This document shows, piece by piece, positions 21,547 through 31,740 of a stretch of DNA of 64,000 nt. Under the pieces are notes generated by a model. The model did not search any database. It was not told where the DNA came from and saw nothing but the letters and a program-made list of their open reading frames with translations. Source of the stretch: Neoconidiobolus thromboides FSU 785 (taxonomy: Eukaryota; Entomophthoromycota; Entomophthoromycetes; Entomophthorales; Neoconidiobolaceae); contig MU626264.1 of NCBI GenBank assembly GCA_025603075.1, positions 1-64,000 on the forward strand, written 5' to 3'. Both the position numbers and the translations under genes were made by a program. How positions within the stretch are numbered: the stretch's first letter is position 1; every line of letters starts with the position of its first letter.

Positions 21547-24355
21547 ATGGTGAACGCAGTTGAGCAAAGTTTAGCAGCTTACATAGTAAATTAGAAATTA
21601 ATTGATATGATATAATCTAACGCAAACTAGGAAGATGATGATGTACCATATGAAGAAGAAGTGGTAAGGAATCCATACTCTGTAAAAGTATGGTTGAGAT
21701 ATATAGATTTTAAAGAGGAAAAGATCAATGACAATAAAGCAGGATATCATCCAAAACCACTTTTTATCATCTTTGAGAGAGCATTAAAAGAGCTCCCTAA
21801 AAGTTATAAAATATGGAAACGTTACTTAGATACTAGGAAATATTATATTAGAGAAAAATTTCATCCTATCAAAGACAGCGAAGAGTATAAAAAAATGAAC
21901 CATTGCTATGAAAGAAGTTTATTCCTTTTAAACAAAGTAATTTTATTTAATTGAAAAAGAGAAAGGGATCTAATTTTAATATTAGATGCCAAGAATTTGG
22001 ACAGACTACGCTATCTTTCTTATGATTCAAGGAGACATTACAAAAGCACGTCGTACTTTTGACAGAGCGTTAAGAGCATTACCGGTGACTCAACACTCAA
22101 GAATTTGGCCCTTTTATCTTAAGTTTGCGAAGAAAATTGGAGGAGAAACCGCATTAAGGGTTTTCAAAAGATATATTAGAGTAAGTTTAAACAAACAATT
22201 TATGAATTCATTCACAATTTTATAGTTGGAAGTTGAAATGATAGAAGATTACATTGATTTATTACTCGAACAAGACAATATTGATGAAGCAGCATATCAA
22301 CTTTCAAGGATGATTGATTTGGATCTTCCTTCTTCTCGTGGAAAAACACCTTATCAGCTATGGGTTGAATTGAGTGATTTAATTTGTTCTAAACCTCAAA
22401 GTATCAAACGCTTAGATGTAGAAGCGATACTTAGATCAGGAATTATCCGATTTACGGATCAAGTAGGAAAATTATGGTGTTTATTAGCCAAATATTGGAT
22501 CTTATTAGGAAAGTTCGATAAAGCAAGAGAGAACTTTGAAGAAGGGATAAGTAGTGTAAAAACATTAAGAGATTTCGCTCAGATATTTGATGCCTATACT
22601 GAGTTTGAAGAATCTGTTTTAAGATCCATGAGCGAGGAAGGGGAAGAGTCTGGGGTAGAACTTGATTTAGGAATTATGCGCCTTGAACATCTAATTAATC
22701 GAAGACCGCTTTTACTTAACGATGTTTTACTTCGCCAAAATCCACATAATGTAGAAGAATGGATAAAAAGGGTTGACCTTTTTAGAGATTCTAAAGTAAA
22801 GGTAGTTGAAACTTTCAATGAAGCAGTAAAAACAATCAGCCCTAAAAAAGCAACCCCAGAAATGCTTCCAGAGTTATGGAAATTATTTGCTAAATTTTAT
22901 GAGGACAATGATGATCTGAATACCGCTAGAAAAATTTATGATAAAGCAGTTAAAGTTCCATATAAATTGGTTTCAGAGTTAGCTAACTTATGGCAGGAGT
23001 ATGCTGAAATGGAAATAAGACAAGAGTAAACAACATTTTATTATAATAATCTGAAATTAACTGTTTTATAGTAATTTCGATAAAGCTATCGAAGTTTTAT
23101 CTAGAGCCACTAAACCACCTATGAAATATAAAAGTATTAATTTCCATGATGAAAGCTTATCAGTACAAGATCGTTTATTCAAGTCTTTGAAACTTTGGTC
23201 TTTCTATGTTGATTTACAAGAAAGTGCAGGCACTCCAGAAGCCACTCGAGAAGTTTATGATCAAATTCTTGATCTTAAGATTGCTAACCCTCAAACTATC
23301 GTAAACTATGCTAATTACCTGGAAGAGTTAGAATATTTCGAAGATTCTTTTAAGGTAATAATTACGATATCATAATGGCTTAAACTTATATCATTAGGTA
23401 TATGAACGTGGGTTGGAGCTATTCAACTATCCCATTGCTTTTGAAATTTGGAATATTTATTTGACAAAATTTATCAAGAGATATGTAAGGTTTTTTACTT
23501 ATAGCTATTTCTGTTTACTAACCTTTAATATAGGGTGGGAAAAAGATTGAAAGAACGAGAGATCTATTTGAGCAAGCTATCGAGCATTGTCCAGCTAAAT
23601 ATGCTAAACCAATTTATTTATTATATGGGAAATTTGAAGAAGACTATGGCTTAGCTAAGCATGCACTTAAAATTTATTCTCGAGCTACAATAGCAGTAGA
23701 AAGCAAAGATAAATATGAGGTATTTTTATTTTATTTTTTATTTTTTCCATGTTTATTTCATTTAGATTTTCCAATATTACATTGCTAAAGCCACTCAAGC
23801 ATTTGGAATTACTTCGGCACGTGAAATTTACGATCAAGCAGTCAATGTTTTACCAGATGCTAAAGCAAAAGATATGTGTATTGAATATGCCGCATTAGAA
23901 CGTAAACTAGGGGAAATTGATCGTGCTCGTAAGATCTATGCTTATGCTTCTCAATTTTGTGATCCCAGAGTAATTGTTTTTATAAAGTGTAAGACTAAAA
24001 TTAATTTTGTCTAGATTACACAAAACTTTTGGCAAATCTGGCATGATTTTGAAGTTCAGCATGGAAATGAAGATACTTTTAAAGACATGTTACGTATCAA
24101 ACGTAGCGTTCAAGCTCAATATAATACAGAAGTAATTTCAATATTTAGGATAAAATTTTATATTCTGATGGAATTTTATAGGTCAATCATTTATCTGCTC
24201 AATTAATTTCTTCCCGTGATAATGAAGGAGGCTCTGAGCCTTTACCTGGATTTGTTAAAAGTAAAGAGTCACTAGTTCCTTATTCTAATGAGGAAGAAAA
24301 CACTAGTGAAAAAAGAAAAGCTGAAGCTGAAAATCCTGATGAACTAGAAATTTAA
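21547..24355 (+). CDS. SYF1: Pre-mRNA-splicing factor SYF1 / XAB2 (796 aa, 10 exons)
   Basis: Exons 21547-21585, 21631-21936, 21986-22180, 22226-23025, 23072-23354, 23398-23484, 23534-23719, 23766-23969, 24015-24131, 24182-24355. All nine introns are GT-AG, 43-50 bp, and frame is kept throughout. SYF1 is a scaffold of HAT/TPR-like helical repeats in the Prp19-associated (NineTeen) complex, needed for spliceosome activation in the nucleus. Family blocks in order: [21 protein letters not shown] near the N-terminus, [112 protein letters not shown]. The length fits the family (about 790-860). The C-terminus ends soon after the last repeat in a charged tail. It converges on SPO11 with only 89 bases between stop codons. 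Confidence 0.95.
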
Positions 24356-24444
24356 TTTGATGGTTATTAAATGGAATCCATATTTTGATTAAATAAAAGG
24401 TATGAAAGACACTTTAAATTTTTAAAATGCATTTTATTGTAGTA

Positions 24445-26271
24445 TTAGATAAATGTGTTATAGCATATGCCTTTTAGCTTTTTATTTAGCCATAAAACCA
24501 AGTTCTGGTTTTCAGGATGTACAACTTTTGAGTCAAAAGTCGAATGATCAACTGTCATGGATTGAAGTTCATGTTTTTTTTGATAGAATAACATTTTAGA
24601 AAGTTCGATCCTAATATTTTTATAAACTAATTATTTGTATCATATTAAAGTACCTTATAATCTCCTCTTTATAAACTAGTTGATCTTTTTTCAGTAAATT
24701 GTATGCTTTTTTTAGATCATATTCATTTAAATTTTGATATTTATTTAGATTTGAGCTTTTCATATTCCTATTGATGTTATTTTCGTGATAAATTCCTAGC
24801 CACTTTAACTCATATAACTTATAGTCATCTTGATAAGTTCTATCTAAAACCTTTTTATTAGATCGTTAAGTTGTTTCAACTATTCTACTTTTGACCCGAA
24901 TTTATAAGTGCAATAAATATCAATTCCTAAGAGAATAAATATAAGTATATCTAAAGTGATATTTAATAGCAACCAAATGGATCCCAATCAGTTAATATAA
25001 ACATCTTAATTTTCGGCGCCTTTTTATCAATATTGTATTTATTACTAATCAGCTTTAATAAGTTTCTGGTTGAATTGTCCTAATGTAAATATTAGATCTT
25101 ATTTATTCGTTTTTATCTACCGGATATCCTTTCCCCTATAACAATATTAAATAAAGTAATGATATTTATAATATTTACTGTAATCAAAGTACTTTTAGGG
25201 AACATTCCGAAAAATCCACTTGATATCAAATATTCATAAATGGCCTATAATTTTATTAGTAAACTAACTTATATTTATATCCACAAACTTCTTTTTCTAC
25301 AATGAGCACGAAATCACTTTCACATTGTATATCTTTTATTAGTATATGAAATGTTGATTCGAATAGTTACCTATTATTGAATTTGAGTACGGTACTAAAT
25401 TCCACTAAATAATTATTAGCATTTTTTAATTATATATGCTCTAAATAATACATCGCATTTCGTAGAAAAATTTCCAAATGGTCTATCTTTTGTAAATATT
25501 GATATAGAACCAGAATAAAGTCCTTTCGGAGAAGCAATCTATTCAGATTAGATAATAACTACCAAGCTAATAAAATATTACAATATTTAATTTTTCATAG
25601 AATATATTATGATGCTTTTTTATTAAAGCTAAAGACTATTTTCATTAGAAATATTAGTATGATTATATTATATTGCTTTACTTTATCTACCACTCTAGTA
25701 GATTTAAATAAATTGACGTCTTTGTAATAGATATCTCTAACAAAAATAAAATTATACTTTTGTATTTATATGTACAATTACCTTTTGGTACTTACAACTC
25801 CAGAATTTAACGAATTGTATGATATCTGAAATATCTTGAACATTGTAGCTTATCAATTGATAAGCTAATTAATGAGCCAATTAATGAGTATAATAATTAC
25901 CGTATTTTTCGGATCCTTTTATAGTATCTAAATTTAATTTCCTATATTCGTAAGATTTTTAATTGGAATATTATAAATACTTATTTTTATTTAGAATAAA
26001 ACATGTTGGAGTTGAATTATTCTTCAAGTTAATTAACAGATTAATTATGAAATTTTCAATTTTACTAAAAATAAAGTTCTATTTTTAATGTCATTGTATT
26101 GATTTACTTTTTTTCAGTTATAATAGTATCTTCATCCTCACTTGAAGTTGCCCCTATAAATATCATTAGAATATTAAATGCCAAAATAACCCCATATCTT
26201 TAGTTACATGAGCCGAATCCGCTTGAAGACATGCTAAGTTTAATATTTGAGTATCTTGTAATAGCGGCCAT
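24445..26271 (-). CDS. SPO11: Meiotic recombination protein SPO11 (387 aa, 16 exons)
   Basis: Exons (minus): 26271-26208, 26153-26108, 26064-25981, 25941-25901, 25848-25782, 25736-25682, 25635-25582, 25538-25452, 25404-25371, 25332-25289, 25244-25179, 25135-25121, 25079-24974, 24926-24889, 24850-24654, 24610-24445. The 15 introns are 38-54 bp and all GT-AG; frame is kept from ATG to TAA. SPO11 is the topoisomerase VI A-like enzyme that makes meiotic double-strand breaks. Visible: STKRDIYYKDVNLF with catalytic Tyr105, ASPKGLYSG, the Toprim Glu in VLIVEKEAIYEYL (Glu190), GKGYPDNSTR, and DWDPFGID (Asp250, Asp252) followed by CTYKFGS and LKWLGI. Length fits the family (about 390-400). Exon 12 is a 15-base microexon coding GKGYP. 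Two introns have GTTxxx donors. Because exons are 15-197 bases, no long open frame marks the gene. No internal stop is needed, so it appears functional. Confidence 0.92.
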
Positions 26272-26785
26272 TGTAATTATATCTGGTACCTAGATATTGA
26301 TCTATTTTCCATTTATAAATAAATTCATGTTATATAACCAAATTTATATCATATTATTTAATGCATTTTGTCATTTTGGATATTTATTAAAATAAATGCA
26401 TGAATGATTATTTCATACAATCTAAATTTTATATAAAAATGGACTAAATAAATATAAATAGTAGTAAAAATTTTATAACTTAACTTTATGACAATATTTA
26501 ATATAACCTTATCTTGTAATACATTAATGTTTAACGATTATTACATAAAAAGCTGTATAAGCTTAAAATATTTTTAATTTAAATGCAAATAAATTAATAA
26601 AAGGTTTGAGCCACAGGAATAATCAAAACATGAAATTGGCCATTTTTATATTTTATCATAAAAATATTAGTCTAAAATATAAAATTAATTAACACATATT
26701 ATTCATGGGACTTTTAGTTATTATTTATATAGTGATTATTTGAAATTATTCGAATATTTTTTATACAATATTTTAATAACTCAAA
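26272..26785. other. Divergent promoter region SPO11 / GPCR
   Basis: 514 bases between two divergent start codons, very A+T-rich. No repeat copy. No regulatory motif could be identified with confidence. Confidence 0.45.
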
Positions 26786-27895
26786 ATGGAGCTGGACTCA
26801 TATGAAATTGCCATACATGCTTACTCAATAGCCATTATAGTGCCAACTTTGATATTTAACTTGATCGTGTTTTATTTAATTTTCAAGCAGAAATGGGACA
26901 ATAACTTGATAGAAAGGAATGTTATTTTGTTTATAGTTATATCCGATATTATCTTTAGCGCTTCCATCGTTATAAAATATATAGTCGGATTTTCAAATGA
27001 TTTAAATGTTTTTAAAATCCAAACCAATGGCAGCAATTTTAATAGTAGTGATTGTAACTTATCTGGATTTTTATTAATGATTACTATGCATTCTACTACC
27101 TATATGTTGGGCGTTTTAAGTTATGTAAGATATAATTCTATAGTAACTCAATCAAATAATATTAGTTACTTAAAGTTTTCGATCATACTACTTCCTGTCG
27201 TTATTATCATATCATGTGCCATTTATGGATTAGCCAACTCTTTATTTGTTGAAATGCCTGGTGGCTTAGCATGTCATATTTGGTCACCACACCTTAATGA
27301 TCTCAAAAGAACGCCTATTCAAATACTAATGGCGTACAATATAGTATTTAGTCTAATTATGATTACCATTTTCTATATCAAAATTGCTCTATTTCATAGA
27401 AATTGTTTAAAATCGTATTTGAATAGACCATCAATTACAGTATTGAGAGCAAATCGAAAGAAAATCAGCTATCCCCATCCATGTGAGTTAGAAGAATTAA
27501 AGCTTGAAAAAGAAGTGATCCAACTAAGTGGTGCAGAAACGTTCAGTAAAATTAGTAAAATTGAAAGGATGAAGCATCAAGGATATATTGTAGCGTATAG
27601 AATCTTGATCATATTGCTAATTATATATATCTGTTATACTCCGGAATTACTGTTAGAACAAATGGAGATTTTGATGGGATGGACAAGGACAAGAGTATTA
27701 GATGGAATTTGTACTCACTTTAGATCTGGTTATGGGTTAGCTAATGCATTACTACTACTACTACTTCATACTAAAACTAGGAAAGAGTTTATAGTATTGA
27801 TTAAAAGGCTTGGAGGCAAAAACCTGGAACAACCTACCTGTAACATGACATGGAAAGACAAGATAAGAGCTTCATTTAAAAATAGGATGCGATAA
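26786..27895 (+). CDS. Seven-transmembrane receptor, rhodopsin (class A) GPCR-like (369 aa)
   Basis: Intronless. Seven hydrophobic spans can be traced (about 15-35, 45-65, 90-110, 130-150, 185-205, 265-290, 305-325). Class A landmarks are partly kept: a Cys before span 3 (SDCNLSGF) and one in the second outer loop (GLACHIW) that could form the usual disulphide, and SYVRYNS after span 3 at the DRY position. Span 7 has no NPxxY; GLANALLLLLLHTKTRKEF stands there instead. The third inner loop is long and charged. N-linked sites (NGSNFNSS) lie in the loop before span 3. Receptors of this type are rare in Dikarya but have been annotated in large numbers in Conidiobolus, which supports the lineage guess. 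Ligand unknown. Confidence 0.8.
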   Translation: MELDSYEIAIHAYSIAIIVPTLIFNLIVFYLIFKQKWDNNLIERNVILFIVISDIIFSASIVIKYIVGFSNDLNVFKIQTNGSNFNSSDCNLSGFLLMITMHSTTYMLGVLSYVRYNSIVTQSNNISYLKFSIILLPVVIIISCAIYGLANSLFVEMPGGLACHIWSPHLNDLKRTPIQILMAYNIVFSLIMITIFYIKIALFHRNCLKSYLNRPSITVLRANRKKISYPHPCELEELKLEKEVIQLSGAETFSKISKIERMKHQGYIVAYRILIILLIIYICYTPELLLEQMEILMGWTRTRVLDGICTHFRSGYGLANALLLLLLHTKTRKEFIVLIKRLGGKNLEQPTCNMTWKDKIRASFKNRMR

Positions 27896-28116
27896 ACCCT
27901 GTACATTAACACTATATCATATACCTCAAATAAACCTTTTTATCAGAGACATTAATATTTGATAATAGAAATTTAATTTTACCAAGTAAACTTTTATCTT
28001 TTACTGTTTATAAATTAGATAATAAGTAGATTTGTTTATCAAATATAAAATTCATACCATGTTGCTAAAATTTGCTTTTCTTATTCGTTTTTAAGTGTCT
28101 TTTTATCTAAGTGAGT

Positions 28117-29110
28117 TAAAGAAATAGCCTATTTCGATATTTTTACCTGATATGGTTATTTCAATGTCTTTAATATTAACATACTTTTGTTTGAAATCTT
28201 CATCAAATGAAATAACAGCTAAGGGTGCAACCCCGCAAGTCCAGTTAATTCCGTTCTTTGCCAAATTATTCTGACAGCTTTAACAATCTCATCGTCAATG
28301 ATTTCAAACATATTATCTAACTTATTTTTAATGGTTACATAGATTAATTCACATATAGTAGTGTTCAATTCATCCACAATATCAATTAGATTCTCACAAG
28401 TAGTAAATTAACTATTTTTAATTGATTGGTAACAATTATCGACCCCCTTTGGTTCAGCGTTGAATCCTTTGACTTTATTATCGAATCTTTTAACTGTTGT
28501 AAGGGTACCAGATAGCAATCCACCCTCGCTTACAGGAGCAATTACTACATCTAGGGCTACATCCATCTCTTCATTTTGTTTAAGTAATTCTAAAGTGACA
28601 GTTTCTTGGCCAATGATAACCTCTTTGTGATCAAAGGGAGGAATAAAGTAAGCACCAGTTTCATTAACAACACTGTTGTTGGTTTTAACACAATGCTCAA
28701 TGTTAGGTTCGCATTCTACAACTTAGCACTGTAACCCGAAATAGCTTCTACTTTTACTTTTCAACATTTAATTGAAAATACAATTGTACTTTTTATTCTA
28801 AAGGCTTTGGATACTAAAGTTACTGCTTGAGCATGATTTCCAGTAAGATGGGCTAATATTTCTTTCTTATGAACCTCTTCAAGGTCGGTGGATTCAATCA
28901 ATTGATTTATTGTACAAGTGGCGTCTTAAATTTTAGATGTTCTTATTTTTTGTAAATTTTCACATCCAAGAATGTTTTTTCGATATGCCATTGAATTTAT
29001 ATTACTGTTTATTAGTACTGGACTTTTATAGACTTCTATATACTTTCTCTTCAAGTTTCAAAGCTGTATCTTCAACATTAGTTAAACTCAAATTAATCAT
29101 ATTTGCCATA
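28117..29110 (-). pseudogene. Serine racemase / threonine dehydratase-like pseudogene
   Basis: Degenerate relative of the gene at 29819-30829, same strand, with several stops and frameshifts. Recognisable blocks in order: CENLQK (but the PLP-lysine region is destroyed: the next residues read IRTSKI and a stop), LAHLTGNHAQAVTL, NETGAYFIPPFDHKEVIIGQ, MDVALDVVIAPVSEGGLLSG (the Gly loop is SEGG, not GGGG), NAEPKGVDNCYQSI, and the C-terminal APLAVISFDEDFKQKY. Divergence is large, so this is an old tandem duplicate that decayed, not a fresh copy. The plus-strand ORF at 28937-29128 is a shadow of it. Confidence 0.8.
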
Positions 29111-29603
29111 ATGTTAGTTTTTAATTAAAATTAGTTTAATTTTTTGTATTACTCTTTTTATGGATGGTTTAGAGTCATTTTTATTGGTTATAGTATATAT
29201 CGTGAACCATCACGTTTGTTTACAATAATACAATATTATTGAATCTTTATTAAAGTTCACCTGAATTTGAAGATTAGTTGTGATAAGACTGAGGAATACA
29301 ATTAATAAATTGATGAATGAAAACATCCACATCATTCTAGAATTTTCAATAAATCGACATACTTAAGGTAACATATTATGTTTAAGATATACAATGTGAT
29401 ACCTTGAAGCAGTTTTTTTATACCTATATATTTATATACTTTTAGGCTTTTAAATAGCTGAAAGTCTAAAATAATGTTTAAGATTATTAACATAATATTA
29501 AATCCATAAGGATTTATTGCTAAATGTATAATACAAAACCATGATAATATATTTTTTATAATCGTATATTCTTTATACTTCACTTAAATTTCTTAAAAAT
29601 CAA
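29111..29603. other. Intergenic stretch, nothing beyond a 40-bp shared segment
   Basis: TTAAAGTTCACCTGAATTTG near 29248 resembles TTAAAGTTCACCCGGCTTTG near 20972, with similarity for about 40 bases. The 83-codon minus-strand ORF at 29332-29583 is hydrophobic A+T-type sequence and I do not call it. Confidence 0.4.
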
Positions 29604-29706
29604 ATTATGTGGGTGCTTTTTCGGCTTCAGCACTTTTTCCATCTTTTAAGTGCTATTTGAGCAGAAAAATTGTTGGTAAAATTCCTAAAGAATATATCCC
29701 CTTATG
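29604..29706 (-). mobile_element. MITE family 1, copy 11
   Basis: ATTATGTGGGTGCTTTTTCG at the left, GAATATATCCCCTTATG at the right; centre CCATCTTTTAAGTGCTATTT. About 110 bases beyond the stop codon of the racemase-like gene. Confidence 0.75.
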
Positions 29707-29818
29707 TTAAACATAAAAACAAGATTTGAAATAAGCAAATATTGCTCATTATTTTCGCGCCATCCGTAGCTATGGACACTATAGCTAAATAATATTTATA
29801 TCAAAAATGACATTTATC

Positions 29819-30829
29819 TTATTTATTACAAAAGTCAAAAAAATCAGCTAGATCAACGTTTCCGCCTGTAAGTATAATACCTACGTTCTTCAAGCCTTTA
29901 AACTTTTCTTGAAACTCTTGATTATATAGTGCAACAGCTAAAGGTACAGCTCCAGAAGGCTCAACAATTAATTTCATCCTTTCCCATATTAACTGCATGG
30001 ATTTAATAATTTGGTGATCTGAACAAGTAAAAACTCCATCAATGTACCTTTTTATTATTGGAAAATTCAAATCACCAACAGTACACCTTAATCCATCTGC
30101 AATAGTATCTGGGTTACTACATGCTTTATAATTTCCGCTTTGAATCGATTTATATAGATCATCTGCTCCCTTAGGTTCAGCAGCAATAACTTTAATGTTC
30201 TCATTAAGTTCTTTTACCGCTACGCAAGTACCAGCTAACAACCCGCCACCACCAATAGGTACAATTATAGCATCTAATTTTACATCCATTGATTCAACTT
30301 GGTTTGTAAACTCTAAAGCTAGAGTTCCTTGCCCGCAAGCAACGTGTCTGTCATTAGATGGATGAATAAAATAAGCTCCGGTCTTTTTAATAACTTGATT
30401 TACTAAGTTAATACTCGAAGCTTCATCTGGATCGCTCAGTAAAACAACTGCACCATACCCGATCACAGCTTGCTTTTTAACCTTTGAGCAGTTATTTGGC
30501 ATAACGATTGTACATGGTACCGATAGTCTTTTTGAAGCTAAAGAAAGCGCTTGTGCATGGTTACCACCTGAAAAAGTAATCACCCCTTTCTTTTTTAATT
30601 CCTCAATACCATGCTGGTGAATTAATTGATCTAGAGCATACGTTGCCCCACGGATTTTAAAAGCTCCTGTTTTTTGTAGGTTTTCGCATTTGAAATAAAA
30701 ATTAAAATGAGAGCTTAGTTCATTGATAGCGCTGTTTGTATATACTGGAGTCGAGTGTATTTTGTCACTTAAAATATGTAATGCGCTTTGTATTTGAGTT
30801 AATCTTAATTCTTCATTTGATTGTACCAT
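29819..30829 (-). CDS. Serine racemase / threonine dehydratase-type PLP enzyme (336 aa)
   Basis: Intronless. Fold-type II PLP enzyme of the serine/threonine dehydratase family, which racemises or deaminates L-serine or L-threonine. Seen: PLP-binding lysine in KTGAFKIRGA (Lys58), SGGNHAQA (87-94), the phosphate-binding loop PIGGGGLLAG (about 191-200), and TGGNVD (321-326) for the PLP ring nitrogen. AEPKGADD (218-224) matches the divalent-metal site known in eukaryotic serine racemases (Glu, Ala, Asp), and the length of about 336 with no C-terminal ACT domain also favours serine racemase or catabolic dehydratase over the biosynthetic threonine deaminase. A pseudogene paralogue lies 700 bases downstream on the same strand. 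Which reaction dominates in vivo cannot be told. Confidence 0.9.
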   Translation of the reverse strand: MVQSNEELRLTQIQSALHILSDKIHSTPVYTNSAINELSSHFNFYFKCENLQKTGAFKIRGATYALDQLIHQHGIEELKKKGVITFSGGNHAQALSLASKRLSVPCTIVMPNNCSKVKKQAVIGYGAVVLLSDPDEASSINLVNQVIKKTGAYFIHPSNDRHVACGQGTLALEFTNQVESMDVKLDAIIVPIGGGGLLAGTCVAVKELNENIKVIAAEPKGADDLYKSIQSGNYKACSNPDTIADGLRCTVGDLNFPIIKRYIDGVFTCSDHQIIKSMQLIWERMKLIVEPSGAVPLAVALYNQEFQEKFKGLKNVGIILTGGNVDLADFFDFCNK

Positions 30830-31234
30830 TTTTCTTTGAAAAAGTAAAACAAGATTTTATTTTATAGGTTCATTTATATTTTATCTGTGACAAATAAGTA
30901 AGAATAGTTAATAATCTAACACAAATATAATTTATTAAAGGAATTACACTGGATTAAATAAAAAGCATATCTTATTTATTTAATGCTCAAGCACTTAATA
31001 TATACGGTTATTACTAAATTTATATATCATGTTATTTTTACTGTTAGTATAATCTTATGTCTCAAACTTTATGAAGTACAATACGTAGTAGTTTTGTAAC
31101 CATTAAGATTATTCCTTAAATGAAGACGAATGTCATTTAGTTTCATAATTTAAGTTTAAAATATTTATGGGAATAAGTATATTAAACATTTATATTAATG
31201 TAAAGATAGGCTTCTACTTATTTTCAATAAAGTA

Positions 31235-31339
31235 ATATTAGGATGTATTTTTATGTTTAAGAATTTTGGTAGTAGTTTTTTCACTGAGATAGCGCTCAAG
31301 GATGGAAAAAGCGATGAAGCCAAAAAAATACCCCCATAT
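31235..31339 (+). mobile_element. MITE family 1, copy 12
   Basis: ATATTAGGATGTATTTTTAT at the left, CCAAAAAAATACCCCCATAT at the right; centre CACTGAGATAGCGCTCAAGG. Full length. Confidence 0.75.
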
Positions 31340-31645
31340 CTTATTATTAAAAAAGCGAAAAGTTAGTCTATTGTTTTATTAGACATTTAAAGCATGATAT
31401 GCTACCTGTTTAAAAAAATAATGAAGTTTATTCTCATAGGTAAAATCTCAGCGAAGGACACTTTATTATAGCCTTTTAACCAAAGTACTTTGGTTTATAG
31501 ATAAGAGTTTTATACGTACTAATTTCACTTTTAAGGCAAAGATTTTCAAATATGACTTAAACTTGTTAAATTATATAGAACAAGGATTCAGATATTAAAG
31601 TATACTCTTTTTTAGAGATGTGTTTAAAAACTAAATAAAAGTAAA

Positions 31646-31740
31646 AATAGAAATATTTTTTGGTTTCATCACTTTTTCCACCCTTGAGCGCTATTCCAGT
31701 GGAAAACTATCACTAAGATTCTAAAGAAATACATTCCCAA
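31646..31740 (-). mobile_element. MITE family 1, copy 13 (diverged)
   Basis: Left end decayed; TTTTTTGGTTTCATCACTTT, then CCTTGAGCGCTATTCCAGTGG and AAATACATTCCCAA. Slightly shortened (about 95 bp). Confidence 0.65.

Noticed and set aside
22594-22818. 74-codon minus-strand ORF
   Set aside because: Antisense shadow of a SYF1 exon.
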